From Betaproteobacteria bacterium (GTDB taxonomy: Bacteria > Pseudomonadota > Gammaproteobacteria > Burkholderiales > CAIKXV01): DNA of 64,000 bases. The stretch lies in NCBI GenBank assembly GCA_021298815.1, contig JAJTHE010000004.1, positions 44,055 through 108,054 on the forward strand, in the 5' to 3' direction. Both the position numbers and the translations under genes were made by a program. Below, in pieces: positions 56,179 through 64,000 of the stretch (position 1 is the stretch's first letter; each line of letters opens with the position of its first letter). Below the pieces are notes generated by a model. The model saw only the letters and a list, made by a program, of their open reading frames with translations, was not told the DNA's origin and did no database searches.

Positions 56179-57393
56179 ATGCACCGTCCCTACTCCGCGC
56201 ACCGCCTTTCCCCGGCAGCCCGCCGCGCATGCGCACTCGCCGCCCTGCTGGGGGCCGCGTCCCTGCTGTCCGCCACCGTTGGTCCGGCGCAGGCACAGGC
56301 CCAGACGCCGGCGAACGAGGCGCAGGTCGTGCGCAGCGAACGCGGTCCGGTGCGCGTGGCGACGCTCACCGCGGGCCTCGAGTTCCCCTGGAGCCTCGCC
56401 TTCCTGCCCGACGGGCGGATGCTGGTCACCGAACGCCCGGGCCGGCTGCGCGTGCTCGCCCGCGACGGCACGCTCGATCCGAACCCGGTGGAAGGCCTGC
56501 CGAAGGTCGCCGTGGTCGGACAGGGCGGGCTGCTCGACGTCCTGCCGCATCCGGCCTTCGCGAGCAACCGCTGGATCTACCTGTCCTTCGCCGGCGGCGA
56601 CGCCGACGGCGTGGGCACCGACGTCGTGCGCGGGCGCCTGGTCGAGCAGGCCGGCCGCCTGCGGCTGGAGGAGGTGCAGGTCGTGTTCCGGATGGCGCCG
56701 CGCTCGACGCGGGGACAGCATTTCGGATCGCGGCTCGCCTTCGATGCGAAGGGCTACCTGTACATCACGCTCGGCGACCGCGGCGAGATGCAGCGCGCGC
56801 AGCGCATGGACGACCATGCCGGGTCCGTGATCCGCCTGCACGATGACGGGCGGGTGCCGGCGGACAATCCGTTCGTGCGCACCCCCGGCGCCCGTCCGGA
56901 GAAATTCACCCTGGGAAACCGCAACATCCAGGGCGCCGCCATCCATCCGGCCACCGGCGAACTCTGGACGCACGAACACGGGCCGCAGGGTGGCGACGAA
57001 GTCAACGTGATACGCGCCGGCCGCAACTATGGCTGGCCGGTGATCACCTATGGCGCCAACTACGGCATCGGCACGCGCATCGGGGAAGGCACGGCCAGGG
57101 CCGGCATGGAACAGCCGCTGGCACGCTGGACGCCCTCCATCGCACCCTCGGGCATGGCGTTCTACACCGGCACCGCGTTCCCGGCGTGGAAGGGCAACCT
57201 GCTCGTCGGTGCCCTGCGCGGCCAGGCGCTGCACCGGCTGGAACTCGACGGGGAGAAGGTCGTGCACGAGGAGCGCCTGCTGCAGGGGCAGGCGCGGGTG
57301 CGCGACGTGCGCACCGGGCCCGACGGCTTCGTCTACCTGCTCACCGACGAACGCAACGGCCGGCTGCTGCGGCTGGAACCCGGGCCCCGGTGA
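56179..57393 (+). CDS. PQQ-dependent (glucose/sorbosone-type) sugar dehydrogenase
   Basis: 404-residue exported beta-propeller enzyme. Signal peptide with a hydrophobic core (ALAALLGAASLLSATV) and a site near AQAQA. Family marks: LEFPWSLAFLPDGRMLVTERPGRL (quoted in part), GQGGLLDVLPHP, FGSRLAFDAKGYLYITLGDRGE, TLGNRNIQGAAIHPATGELW, EHGPQGGDEVNVIRAGRNYGW and the end FVYLLTDERNGRLLRLEPG. Soluble relatives such as Asd oxidise aldose sugars with PQQ; the sugar here is unknown. The start ATG at 56179 follows AGGGAG by eight bases. The gene is single and divergent from maeB. Confidence 0.85.
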   Translation: MHRPYSAHRLSPAARRACALAALLGAASLLSATVGPAQAQAQTPANEAQVVRSERGPVRVATLTAGLEFPWSLAFLPDGRMLVTERPGRLRVLARDGTLDPNPVEGLPKVAVVGQGGLLDVLPHPAFASNRWIYLSFAGGDADGVGTDVVRGRLVEQAGRLRLEEVQVVFRMAPRSTRGQHFGSRLAFDAKGYLYITLGDRGEMQRAQRMDDHAGSVIRLHDDGRVPADNPFVRTPGARPEKFTLGNRNIQGAAIHPATGELWTHEHGPQGGDEVNVIRAGRNYGWPVITYGANYGIGTRIGEGTARAGMEQPLARWTPSIAPSGMAFYTGTAFPAWKGNLLVGALRGQALHRLELDGEKVVHEERLLQGQARVRDVRTGPDGFVYLLTDERNGRLLRLEPGPR

Positions 57394-57430
57394 GCCGGGC
57401 CGCCGGGCGCGCCCTGCCCGCGACGCCGGC

Positions 57431-57670
57431 TCAGCTGCGTGCCTTCCAGGCTTCGGGCGTGAACGTCTGCATCGACAGCGCGTGGATCTCCTCGCGCATG
57501 CGCTCGCCCAGCGCCTTGTAGACGACCTGGTGCTGCTGCACCTTGTTCCTGCCGGCGAACAGCGCACTGACGATCACCGCCTCGAAATGCGCACCGTCGC
57601 CGGTGACCTCGACGAACTCGCAGGGCATGCCCTGCTCGATGTACTGCCTGACCTGCTCGGGTGTCACCAT
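57431..57670 (-). CDS. BolA-family protein
   Basis: 79-residue BolA/IbaG-type protein: VRQYIEQGMPCEFVEVTGDGAHFEAVIVS, RNKVQQHQVVYKALGERM and EIHALSMQTFTPEAW (each quoted in part). The conserved His in the C-terminal loop suits 2Fe-2S binding with a monothiol glutaredoxin. It lies 14 bases after the YdjM-like gene and near the SUF operon, which fits a role in iron-sulfur trafficking. Confidence 0.9.
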   Translation of the reverse strand: MVTPEQVRQYIEQGMPCEFVEVTGDGAHFEAVIVSALFAGRNKVQQHQVVYKALGERMREEIHALSMQTFTPEAWKARS

Positions 57671-57684
57671 CGTCGTTTCTCCTG

Positions 57685-58749
57685 TCAGAACGGGCGGCGC
57701 CCGTCTTCGCCGACCATCTCGAGGCGCTGCCACGGCGCGGACGGGCTGGCTCGGCACATGCCGTAGCGGAACGGGACCGTCCCGCGGCCCGGCACCGAGA
57801 ACCGGAGGTCCTGGAACCAGGCGCACTGCTCCCCGGTCGTGCGCTGGATCGCATACAGCGCGGGCAATGCATAGAACCAGCGCATCACGCCGAACGCCGG
57901 CTCGTCCCATGCCGCCTGCGCGATCTCGCGGGCATCCTGGTCGAGCCCGAACCGGCTCGCGGGTGCCCAGGTCGCCTGCGCCACCGGGCGATACGCGGCG
58001 TCGAGCCGGCGCACGAACCCTGCGTCCTCGCCGGCGACCAGCAACTCGGTGCGGCGCAGGTTCACCTGGGCGACCTCGTAGCTCTCGCCATGCTCGACGA
58101 CGACCATCCAGTTGAACGGCGATACCGGGCGCGGGACCACGCTCACCTTCGCGTCGGACCAGCCGTTGGCGGCCGCGCGCGCAAGGCCCACCTCGATCGC
58201 ACGGTCGTGCTGCAGGGCCGAGAACGCGACATGCCCGCAGAGCAGCAGCAGCCCGGCCACCGCCGGCCACCGCCACCGCGCCAGCAGCAGCGTGGCGACG
58301 ACGGCGGCGAGCGCGATGCCGCTGAACCAGAGGTCGATGATGAACGTTGTCGACAGCGCGAAGCGCCGGTCGGACAGCGGCTGCAGCAGCATCGTGCCGA
58401 AGGTGGTGATCAGGTCGCCGGCGACATGCACCGCGAGCGCCGCGGCACTGACGATGAAGAACGGCTTCAGGTACTCGCGCCTGCGGCCGAACCCGCTGAA
58501 CAGCCAGGCGAGCAGCGCCGCCCACACCGGGAGCATCAGCAGCGAGTGGGTGAGGCCGCGATGGCCGACGAGGTAGGCGACCGGCGACACCAGCGCGAGC
58601 AGGCTGTCGAGGTCCGGGAAGGCCGCGGAGAAGAAGCCGACCGCGAGGCAGGCAGCGACGCCCGGTACCACCGGCGCCTCGAGGCCGCGCGACACGGCCA
58701 CCGGGGCGACGACCCGGGCGGCGAGCACCCCGGTCAATGCATGCGTCAA
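57685..58749 (-). CDS. YdjM/DUF457-like membrane-bound metal-dependent hydrolase
   Basis: 354-residue inner-membrane protein with four to five helices in the first half. The metal-binding marks of the family are seen: MTHALTGVLAAR (first His), FPDLDSLL and GHRGLTHSLL, and HVAGDLITTFG. The second half (from about residue 195) is a soluble domain, ending RYGMCRASPSAPWQRLEM. Members are predicted metal-dependent hydrolases of unknown substrate, sometimes linked to DNA damage (YdjM is a LexA target). It follows the Rieske gene by 25 bases. Confidence 0.8.
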   Translation of the reverse strand: MTHALTGVLAARVVAPVAVSRGLEAPVVPGVAACLAVGFFSAAFPDLDSLLALVSPVAYLVGHRGLTHSLLMLPVWAALLAWLFSGFGRRREYLKPFFIVSAAALAVHVAGDLITTFGTMLLQPLSDRRFALSTTFIIDLWFSGIALAAVVATLLLARWRWPAVAGLLLLCGHVAFSALQHDRAIEVGLARAAANGWSDAKVSVVPRPVSPFNWMVVVEHGESYEVAQVNLRRTELLVAGEDAGFVRRLDAAYRPVAQATWAPASRFGLDQDAREIAQAAWDEPAFGVMRWFYALPALYAIQRTTGEQCAWFQDLRFSVPGRGTVPFRYGMCRASPSAPWQRLEMVGEDGRRPF

Positions 58750-58774
58750 CGTATCCAGATATACCTCGAGAAGG

Positions 58775-59113
58775 TCAGTCCCACCGGTCGTCCCTGACCT
58801 GTACCACGCCCTGCTCGACGCGCACCGGCAGGCAGGCCGTCGGCTCGTAGGCCGGCGCGGTCAGCGCGGCCCCGGTGCGCACGCAGAAGCGCGCACCGTG
58901 GCGCGGGCAGACGACCTGGTCGCCCTCCACGACGCCGCCGGCGAGGCGTCCGCCGTCATGGGTGCAGACATCCTCGATCGCGAAGAAGGCACCGCCGATG
59001 TTGAACACCGCCACCGCGGTGCCGTCGACATCCACCGTCCGGTAGCCACCGGCTTCGATCTCGGCGGCCGGTGCCACGGCGGTCCATGCACTGGAACCGT
59101 CAGACTGCGACAA
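58775..59113 (-). CDS. Rieske 2Fe-2S ferredoxin-type protein of the SUF operon
   Basis: 112-residue Rieske protein with Cys50-x-His52 (VCTHDGG) and Cys69-x2-His72 (CPRHGARF), the normal ligand set of non-haem-oxygenase ferredoxin subunits. No oxygenase is nearby; similar proteins are often attached to suf operons, perhaps as cluster carriers. No ATG fits: the best start is TTG at 59113 (SQSDGSSAW follows), with GGAG seven bases upstream, overlapping the nfu gene by 14 bases; a GTG at 59077 is the alternative. Confidence 0.85.
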   Translation of the reverse strand: MSQSDGSSAWTAVAPAAEIEAGGYRTVDVDGTAVAVFNIGGAFFAIEDVCTHDGGRLAGGVVEGDQVVCPRHGARFCVRTGAALTAPAYEPTACLPVRVEQGVVQVRDDRWD

Positions 59114-59660
59114 CTTCGAGCTCCGGTTCGATGGTGTGCACGATGTTCTCGATCGCCGAGAGCGTGCCGGAGGTCGAACTCGGGCAGCTGCCGCAGGCAC
59201 CCTGGTAGTGGACGATGAGCTGGGTGTCGGTGAGGTCGATCACTTCCAGGTTGCCGCCGTCGTTCTGCAGGTACGGACGGATCTGGTCGTCGAGCAGTGC
59301 GTTGATGCGGTCGAGCCGATCGAGCGTCGCCGCATCCATGTCGGTGCGCGCGACCGCCGCCGCGGCGACCATGTGCTCGGTGGCGGCATCCGCGGCCGCA
59401 GCCTCGCGGATCGGCACGGCGAGTTCGCGCAGCAGTTCGTCCCAGGGCGCCGTGCCATCCTGGGTGACGGTGATCCAGTGGTCCACGTAGTAGACGTTGG
59501 TCACGTGCCCGATGTCGAACAGCGCGGCGGCGAGCGGGTCGCCGGCGGCCGCCCCCGCGTCGTCGAACGAGCGGGCGATGCCCCAGGTCAGCGGCTCCTT
59601 CAGCACGAACTTCCGGGCATTCGGGTTGGGCGTGTACTCGACTTCTGCGATCTTGGGCAT
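59100..59660 (-). CDS. NfuA/NifU-type iron-sulfur carrier
   Basis: 186-residue two-domain protein. The N-terminal Nfu domain starts IAEVEYTPNPNARKFVL; the C-terminal NifU domain has PYLQNDGGNLEVIDL and the cluster-binding CxxC in GACGSCPSST. It takes 4Fe-4S clusters from the SUF scaffold to target enzymes. The start at 59660 follows the SufU gene after 73 bases. Confidence 0.9.
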   Translation of the reverse strand: MPKIAEVEYTPNPNARKFVLKEPLTWGIARSFDDAGAAAGDPLAAALFDIGHVTNVYYVDHWITVTQDGTAPWDELLRELAVPIREAAAADAATEHMVAAAAVARTDMDAATLDRLDRINALLDDQIRPYLQNDGGNLEVIDLTDTQLIVHYQGACGSCPSSTSGTLSAIENIVHTIEPELEVVAV

Positions 59661-59733
59661 GGGACGGGAGCGTGGCGGGGATCGGGCAGGCGGAAGGCGG
59701 CGGGCGCCAGGGGATGAAGCTCGGGCGGTGCCG

Positions 59734-60198
59734 TCAGGCTGCATCACCTTCGGTGGAGGCGACCGCGTCGTTGTTGAGCGCCGCATGCAGCGTGTGCCAC
59801 GGCAGGATCGCGCACTTGACGCGCGACGGCAGGTCCTTCACGCCGGCGAACACCTTGAGCCGGCCGAGCATGTGCGGGTCGCGTTCCGGATCGAGCTTGC
59901 CGGTGGCCATGTCGCGGAACTGCCGGACCATCGATTCGGCATCGTCCACCGACCTGCCCTTCACCGCGGTGGTCATCATCGAGGCCGAGGCCTTGCAGAT
60001 CGCGCAGCCGTCCCCCTCGAAGCCGACCGCGTCGACCGTGTTGCCCTCGCCCACCGACAGCGTCAGCACGATGTGGTCGCCGCACAGCGGATTATGCCCT
60101 TCGGCACGATGGTTGGCACCGGCGAGCGCGCCCCAGTTGCGGGGCTTGCGGTTGTGGTCGAGGATCACTTCCTGGTAGAGCTGGTTCGACGCGGACAT
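59734..60198 (-). CDS. sufU: SufU iron-sulfur assembly scaffold/sulfurtransferase
   Basis: 154-residue SufU/IscU-like protein. Conserved cysteines: Cys39 (NPLCGDH), Cys65 (GDGCAICKAS) and the one in RVKCAILPWHTL, with Asp41; the insert between the second and third Cys typical of SufU rather than IscU is present (SVDDAESMVRQF, RDPHMLGRLKVF). SufU accepts sulfur from SufS, in Gram-positive bacteria through a zinc-bound site. It stands 15 bases after sufS. Confidence 0.92.
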   Translation of the reverse strand: MSASNQLYQEVILDHNRKPRNWGALAGANHRAEGHNPLCGDHIVLTLSVGEGNTVDAVGFEGDGCAICKASASMMTTAVKGRSVDDAESMVRQFRDMATGKLDPERDPHMLGRLKVFAGVKDLPSRVKCAILPWHTLHAALNNDAVASTEGDAA

Positions 60199-60213
60199 GC
60201 GGGGCGGCCTGGG

Positions 60214-61470
60214 TCAGTCGACGCCGAAGACGGTCTTCGCGCGCTGCAGCGATGCCACCAGCGCGTCGACTTCGGCAAAGGTGTTGTAGAAGGCGAAGGA
60301 GGCCCGCGCGGTCGCGGGTATGCGGTAGCGGGTCATCACCGGCTGCGCGCAGTGGTGTCCGGTGCGGATGGCGACGCCGTCCTCGTTCAGCAGGGTCCCG
60401 AGGTCGTGCGGGTGGATGCCTTCCATTACCATCGACAGCACCGCCGCCTTGCGTTCGGCGGTGCCGATGATGCGGATGCCGCGGATCGTCGACACGCCTT
60501 CCGTGGCGTAGGCGAGCAGGTCGTGCTCGCGGCGCGCGATGGCCTCGATGCCGATGCCGCGCAGGTAGTCGAGCGCCTCGCCCAGGGCGATCGCCGCCAT
60601 GATCGGCGGCGTGCCCGCCTCGAACTTGAACGGCAGCACGTTGTAGGTGGTCTTCTCGAAGCTCACCGAGGCGATCATGTCGCCACCGCCCTTGAACGGC
60701 TGCATCTTCTCGAGCCATTCGGCCCGCCCGTAGAGCACGCCGATGCCGGTCGGGCCGCACATCTTGTGGCCGGAGAACACGTAGAAGTCGCAGCCCAGCG
60801 CCTGCACGTCGACCGGGATGTGCGGCGCGGCCTGCGCGCCATCGACCAGCACCGGGATGCCGAACGCATGCGCCGCCTCGATGTAGTCGCGCACCGGCAC
60901 CACCGTGCCCAGCGCGTTCGAGACATGGGTGATCGCGACCATCTTCACCTTGGGCCCGAGCAGCGCCTGGTAGGCGTCGAACGCCAGCTCGCCGGCGTCG
61001 TTGACCGGGATCACCTTGAGCGTCGCCCCGCGCTCCTCGCACAGCATCTGCCACGGGACGATGTTGGCATGGTGCTCGATCGCAGACACGACGATCTCGT
61101 CGCCGGCGCCGATGAACTTGCGCCCGTAGCCGTGCATCACCAGGTTGATGCCGTCGGTGGTGCCGCTGGTGAAGATCACCTCGCGCTCGGACGGCGCATT
61201 GATGAACGACTGCACCTTCAGGCGCGCCGCCTCGTACTGCGCGGTTGCGGTCTCGGACAGGTAGTGCACCGCGCGGTGGATGTTCGAATGCTCGCGCGTC
61301 TGGTAGTGCACGATGCGGTCGATGACCCGCTGCGGCATCTGCGCGCTGGCCGCGTTGTCGAGGTAGACCAGCGGCTTGTCGCCGATGCGCATCGACAGGA
61401 TCGGGAAGTCGGCGCGCACCCGGTCGATGTCGAAGCCGGCGGTGGTGTCGTGCATGTCCATGGGTTTCAC
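60214..61470 (-). CDS. sufS: Cysteine desulfurase SufS
   Basis: Group II PLP cysteine desulfurase, 418 residues. The PLP lysine is in FSGHKMCGPTG and the catalytic cysteine in RTGHHCAQPVM; the N-terminus has FPILSMRIGDKPLVYLDNA (family start). It supplies sulfur to SufU. The start is taken as GTG at 61470, overlapping the sufD stop as GTGA; ATGs at 61461 and 61455 are also possible. Confidence 0.95.
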   Translation of the reverse strand: MKPMDMHDTTAGFDIDRVRADFPILSMRIGDKPLVYLDNAASAQMPQRVIDRIVHYQTREHSNIHRAVHYLSETATAQYEAARLKVQSFINAPSEREVIFTSGTTDGINLVMHGYGRKFIGAGDEIVVSAIEHHANIVPWQMLCEERGATLKVIPVNDAGELAFDAYQALLGPKVKMVAITHVSNALGTVVPVRDYIEAAHAFGIPVLVDGAQAAPHIPVDVQALGCDFYVFSGHKMCGPTGIGVLYGRAEWLEKMQPFKGGGDMIASVSFEKTTYNVLPFKFEAGTPPIMAAIALGEALDYLRGIGIEAIARREHDLLAYATEGVSTIRGIRIIGTAERKAAVLSMVMEGIHPHDLGTLLNEDGVAIRTGHHCAQPVMTRYRIPATARASFAFYNTFAEVDALVASLQRAKTVFGVD

Positions 61471-62792
61471 AGCCCGCTCCTTGCCATCACCTGCGCAGCC
61501 AGCCGGGCCACCAGCGACCGGACCGGGATGCGCTCGATCACCTCGGCGGCGAACGCATAGGTGAGAAGTTTCCGCGCCTGGGCGAGCGGCAGCCCGCGGC
61601 TCGCCAGGTAGAACAGTTCGTCGCCGTCGAGCTGGCCGACGGTCGCGCCATGCGCGGCCTTCACGTCGTCGGCGAAGATCTCCAGCTGCGGCTTGGCGTT
61701 GACCTGCGCCTTCGGCGACAGTAGCAGGCCTCGGCTCTGCTGGGCGGAATCGGTGCGCTGCGCATCCGGGCGGACGAGGATGCGGCCGTTGAACACCGCA
61801 TGCGCCGCACCATCGCAGACGCACTTGTGGAGCTGGCGGCTGGTGCCGTTCGGCTTCGCATGGTCGAGCAGCGTGTGCGTGTCGGAATGCTGCCGGGCCT
61901 CGATCAGCGCGAGCCCGTCGAGGTGGGCCTGCGCCCCTTCCCCGTCCAGCGTGACGGCCAGGTCGAGCCGCGACAGCCGCGCGCCGATGTTCAGGCTGAC
62001 CGATGCATAGCGGCCGTCGCGAGCGACCGACGCTGCGCAGCGGCCGACATGGAAGCTCGCCCTGTTCTCGCGCTGCAGCCGGACATGGCGCAGCGATGCG
62101 TTGGCCCCGACCACGCACTCGGCCACCGCGTTGGAGAACACGATCGACTCGCCGAGGGATGCGTGTTCCTCGACCAGCGTGAGTTCGCTGCCCGCCCCGG
62201 CCACCACCAGCAGCCGCGGGTGCACTGCCAGCGGCGCCGTGCGCCCGGTCGACAGGAACAGCAGGTGGACCGCGCCCGGCACCACGGTGCCCGCATCGCA
62301 CACCACGGCGGCGCCGTCGGACAGGCGGGCGGTGTTCAGCGCGCTGAAGAAGTCGGATTCGAACGGTGCATGGCGCGCGAGGTGGGCACGGACCGCTGCG
62401 GCATCGGCGCCATTGGCACCGTCGGCAGCGAACAGCGCGGACAGCGGATGCAGGCGCACGCCCTGCGGCAGCCCGCCGGTGGCGGACAGGCCCGGCGCGA
62501 ACACGCCGTCGACGAACACCAGCCGCGCGTCGGTCGCTTCCTCGATCAGCAGCGGCGCCAGCGCGTCGCGGTCGGGCACCGACGCCGCGGACGTGTCGAC
62601 CACGTAGGACTGCCTGGCGATCTGCGCGATGTCGGTGAAGCGCCAGGCTTCGTCGCGCGGCGTCGGCACCGGCAGGCGCGCGGCCGCCGCGCGCGCCGCC
62701 TCGACCACCTCGGCCAGCCAGGCGGCCCCGGCCGCCGGCGGCAGCGCGGTGGTGCCCAGCGCGGGGAACGGAATGCCGGCGGATGCAGTCAT
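61467..62792 (-). CDS. sufD: SufD scaffold subunit
   Basis: 441-residue SufD, the partner of SufB and SufC in the assembly scaffold. Typical parts: DEAWRFTDIAQIA, a beta-helix core, ARQHSDTHTLLDHAKPNGTS, HAVFNGRILVRPDAQ and the end ATVGQLDGDELFYLASRGL (quoted within limits). ATG at 62792 has GAGGGTGG about eight bases upstream and is preferred to a GTG at 62801. Confidence 0.92.
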   Translation of the reverse strand: MTASAGIPFPALGTTALPPAAGAAWLAEVVEAARAAAARLPVPTPRDEAWRFTDIAQIARQSYVVDTSAASVPDRDALAPLLIEEATDARLVFVDGVFAPGLSATGGLPQGVRLHPLSALFAADGANGADAAAVRAHLARHAPFESDFFSALNTARLSDGAAVVCDAGTVVPGAVHLLFLSTGRTAPLAVHPRLLVVAGAGSELTLVEEHASLGESIVFSNAVAECVVGANASLRHVRLQRENRASFHVGRCAASVARDGRYASVSLNIGARLSRLDLAVTLDGEGAQAHLDGLALIEARQHSDTHTLLDHAKPNGTSRQLHKCVCDGAAHAVFNGRILVRPDAQRTDSAQQSRGLLLSPKAQVNAKPQLEIFADDVKAAHGATVGQLDGDELFYLASRGLPLAQARKLLTYAFAAEVIERIPVRSLVARLAAQVMARSGL

Positions 62793-62803
62793 CGCATCCA
62801 CCC

Positions 62804-63583
62804 TCAGGCTGCCTGGCGGGCGCCGGTGACCCAGTCGTAGCCGCGGCTCTCGAGTTCCAGCGCGAGCGACCGGTCGCCGCTCTTCAGGATGCGGCCATCG
62901 GCCATCACGTGCACATGGTCGGGCACGATGTAGTTCAGCAGCCGCTGGTAGTGGGTGATCATCACGATCGCGCGCCCGGGCGCGGCCAGCGCATTGACCC
63001 CGCCGGCGACGATGCGCAGCGCGTCGATGTCCAGGCCGGAATCGGTCTCGTCCAGGATGGCCAGCTTCGGCTCGAGGATCGCCATCTGCAGGATCTCGTT
63101 GCGTTTCTTCTCGCCGCCGGAAAAGCCGTCGTTCACGCTGCGGTCGAGGAAGCTCGGGTCCATCTCGACCAGCTTCGCCTTCTCGCGCACCAGGTCGTCG
63201 AACTCGAGCGGGTCGAGCTCGTCGCGCCCCTCCTCGGTGGCCTTCGCGTTGTAGGCCAGGCGCAGGAAGGCGCTGTTGGTCACGCCCGGGATCTCCACCG
63301 GGTACTGGAACGCGAGGAACACCCCAGCGCGCGCGCGCGCATCGGCCTCGAGCTCGAACAGGTTGCGTCCCTCGAACAGCACCTCGCCGCCGGTGACTTC
63401 ATAGGCGGGATGACCGGCCAGCACCTTGGAGAAGGTGCTCTTGCCCGAGCCGTTCGGCCCCATGATCGCGTGCACTTCGCCGGCACGGACAGTCAGGTCG
63501 AGTCCCTTCAGGATGGGCACGCCGTTGACGGTTGCATGGAGGTTGCGGACTTCGAGCAGCGTCGCTGCAGTGGGGTCGATCAT
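62804..63583 (-). CDS. sufC: SufC ATPase
   Basis: 259-residue ABC-type ATPase of the SufBCD scaffold. Walker [17 protein letters not shown], the SufC-typical [10 protein letters not shown], signature region [16 protein letters not shown], Walker [15 protein letters not shown] and ITHYQRLL. It starts with an ATGA overlap (63580-63583) with the sufB stop. Confidence 0.96.
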   Translation of the reverse strand: MIDPTAATLLEVRNLHATVNGVPILKGLDLTVRAGEVHAIMGPNGSGKSTFSKVLAGHPAYEVTGGEVLFEGRNLFELEADARARAGVFLAFQYPVEIPGVTNSAFLRLAYNAKATEEGRDELDPLEFDDLVREKAKLVEMDPSFLDRSVNDGFSGGEKKRNEILQMAILEPKLAILDETDSGLDIDALRIVAGGVNALAAPGRAIVMITHYQRLLNYIVPDHVHVMADGRILKSGDRSLALELESRGYDWVTGARQAA

Positions 63584-64000
63584 CCTACGGATCCTTCGAG
63601 CTTGAGGCCCAGCAACTTGGTCGCCTCGACGGCGAACTCCATCGGCAGGTGGATGAACACGTCGCGGCAGAAGCCGTTGATGATCATCGAGATCGCCTGT
63701 TCGGCGTGCACCCCGCGCTGGGCGAAATAGAAGAGCTGTTCCTCGCCGATCTTCGAGGTCGTGGCCTCGTGTTCGACGATGCTGGCCGGGTTCTGCACCG
63801 TGAGGTACGGGAAGGTATTGGCCGAGCAGCGGTCGCCGATCAGCATCGAGTCGCACTGCGAGTAGTTGCGCGCGCCGTCGGCCGACGCGCCGATCTTCAC
63901 CAGGCCGCGGTAGCTGTTGCTGGAGCGGCCGGCCGAGATGCCCTTGGAGACGATCTTGCTGCGGGTGTTCTTCCCGACATGGATCATCTTGGTGCCGGTG
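63580..64000 (-). CDS. sufB: SufB scaffold subunit, C-terminal part
   Basis: The last 139 codons plus stop of sufB; the N-terminal two thirds lie beyond the right edge. Diagnostic text: [75 protein letters not shown] and the end [15 protein letters not shown]. It starts the visible part of the order sufB-C-D-S-U-nfu-Rieske. Any regulator (IscR/RirA type) would be upstream, outside the window. Confidence 0.95.
   Translation of the reverse strand, partial: TGTKMIHVGKNTRSKIVSKGISAGRSSNSYRGLVKIGASADGARNYSQCDSMLIGDRCSANTFPYLTVQNPASIVEHEATTSKIGEEQLFYFAQRGVHAEQAISMIINGFCRDVFIHLPMEFAVEATKLLGLKLEGSVG

Overview
The window is GC-rich chromosomal DNA, almost completely coding, with short intergenic gaps and many 1- to 4-base gene overlaps. 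Gene content (AddAB-type recombination nuclease, fdxA, trxA, rpmE, LysR-alr-radA, etfBA, fused maeB, a Burkholderiales-like set of ABC transporter operons) suggests a betaproteobacterium, most likely Burkholderiales or a near relative. No tRNA, rRNA, insertion sequence, phage gene or CRISPR array was recognised. Both window edges cut genes: a DUF2520 Rossmann-fold gene at the left and sufB at the right.

Layout. 1-8.1 kb: DNA repair (addB-addA), ferredoxin fdxA, thioredoxin and ribosomal protein L31, without the rho gene expected between trxA and rpmE. 8.2-16.3 kb: a membrane glycosyltransferase, a glycogen/alpha-glucan block (GH57 and glgC divergent from glgB) and the redox chaperone Hsp33. 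16.3-25.4 kb: a MOSC gene interrupted by an in-frame TAG, then a heavy-metal RND efflux operon (outer membrane factor, adaptor, pump, PII-like protein) divergent from a two-component system. 25.4-30.7 kb: etfBA, radA, alr and a LysR regulator. 30.9-33.8 kb: small conserved genes (YidB, DUF3301, Nudix CoA pyrophosphatase-like, MOSC, DUF2726).

33.8-51.8 kb holds two large minus-strand catabolic operons. One is a peptide/nickel-type ABC importer with a Tat-type binding protein, a GntR/FCD regulator and a short-chain dehydrogenase; its promoter region at 41.1 kb carries a palindrome of FCD-GntR type over the -10 box and an 18-bp perfect palindrome in the leader. The other, upstream of it, joins AtzF-, AtzG-, AtzE- and HpxZ/AtzH-like amide-hydrolysis proteins to a NitT/TauT-type ABC importer and a three-subunit molybdenum hydroxylase: apparently a complete import, hydroxylation and deamidation route for an unidentified small nitrogen compound, but with no ring-opening hydrolase. 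This is the most interesting system in the window.

52-64 kb: fumC, maeB, a PQQ-type sugar dehydrogenase, a BolA protein, a YdjM-like membrane protein, and a SUF iron-sulfur operon (sufB-sufC-sufD-sufS-sufU-nfu-Rieske) that uses a SufU scaffold.

All functions are read from translated motifs and gene order; no database search was possible. Start sites were chosen from family length, Shine-Dalgarno sequences and overlaps with the preceding gene.
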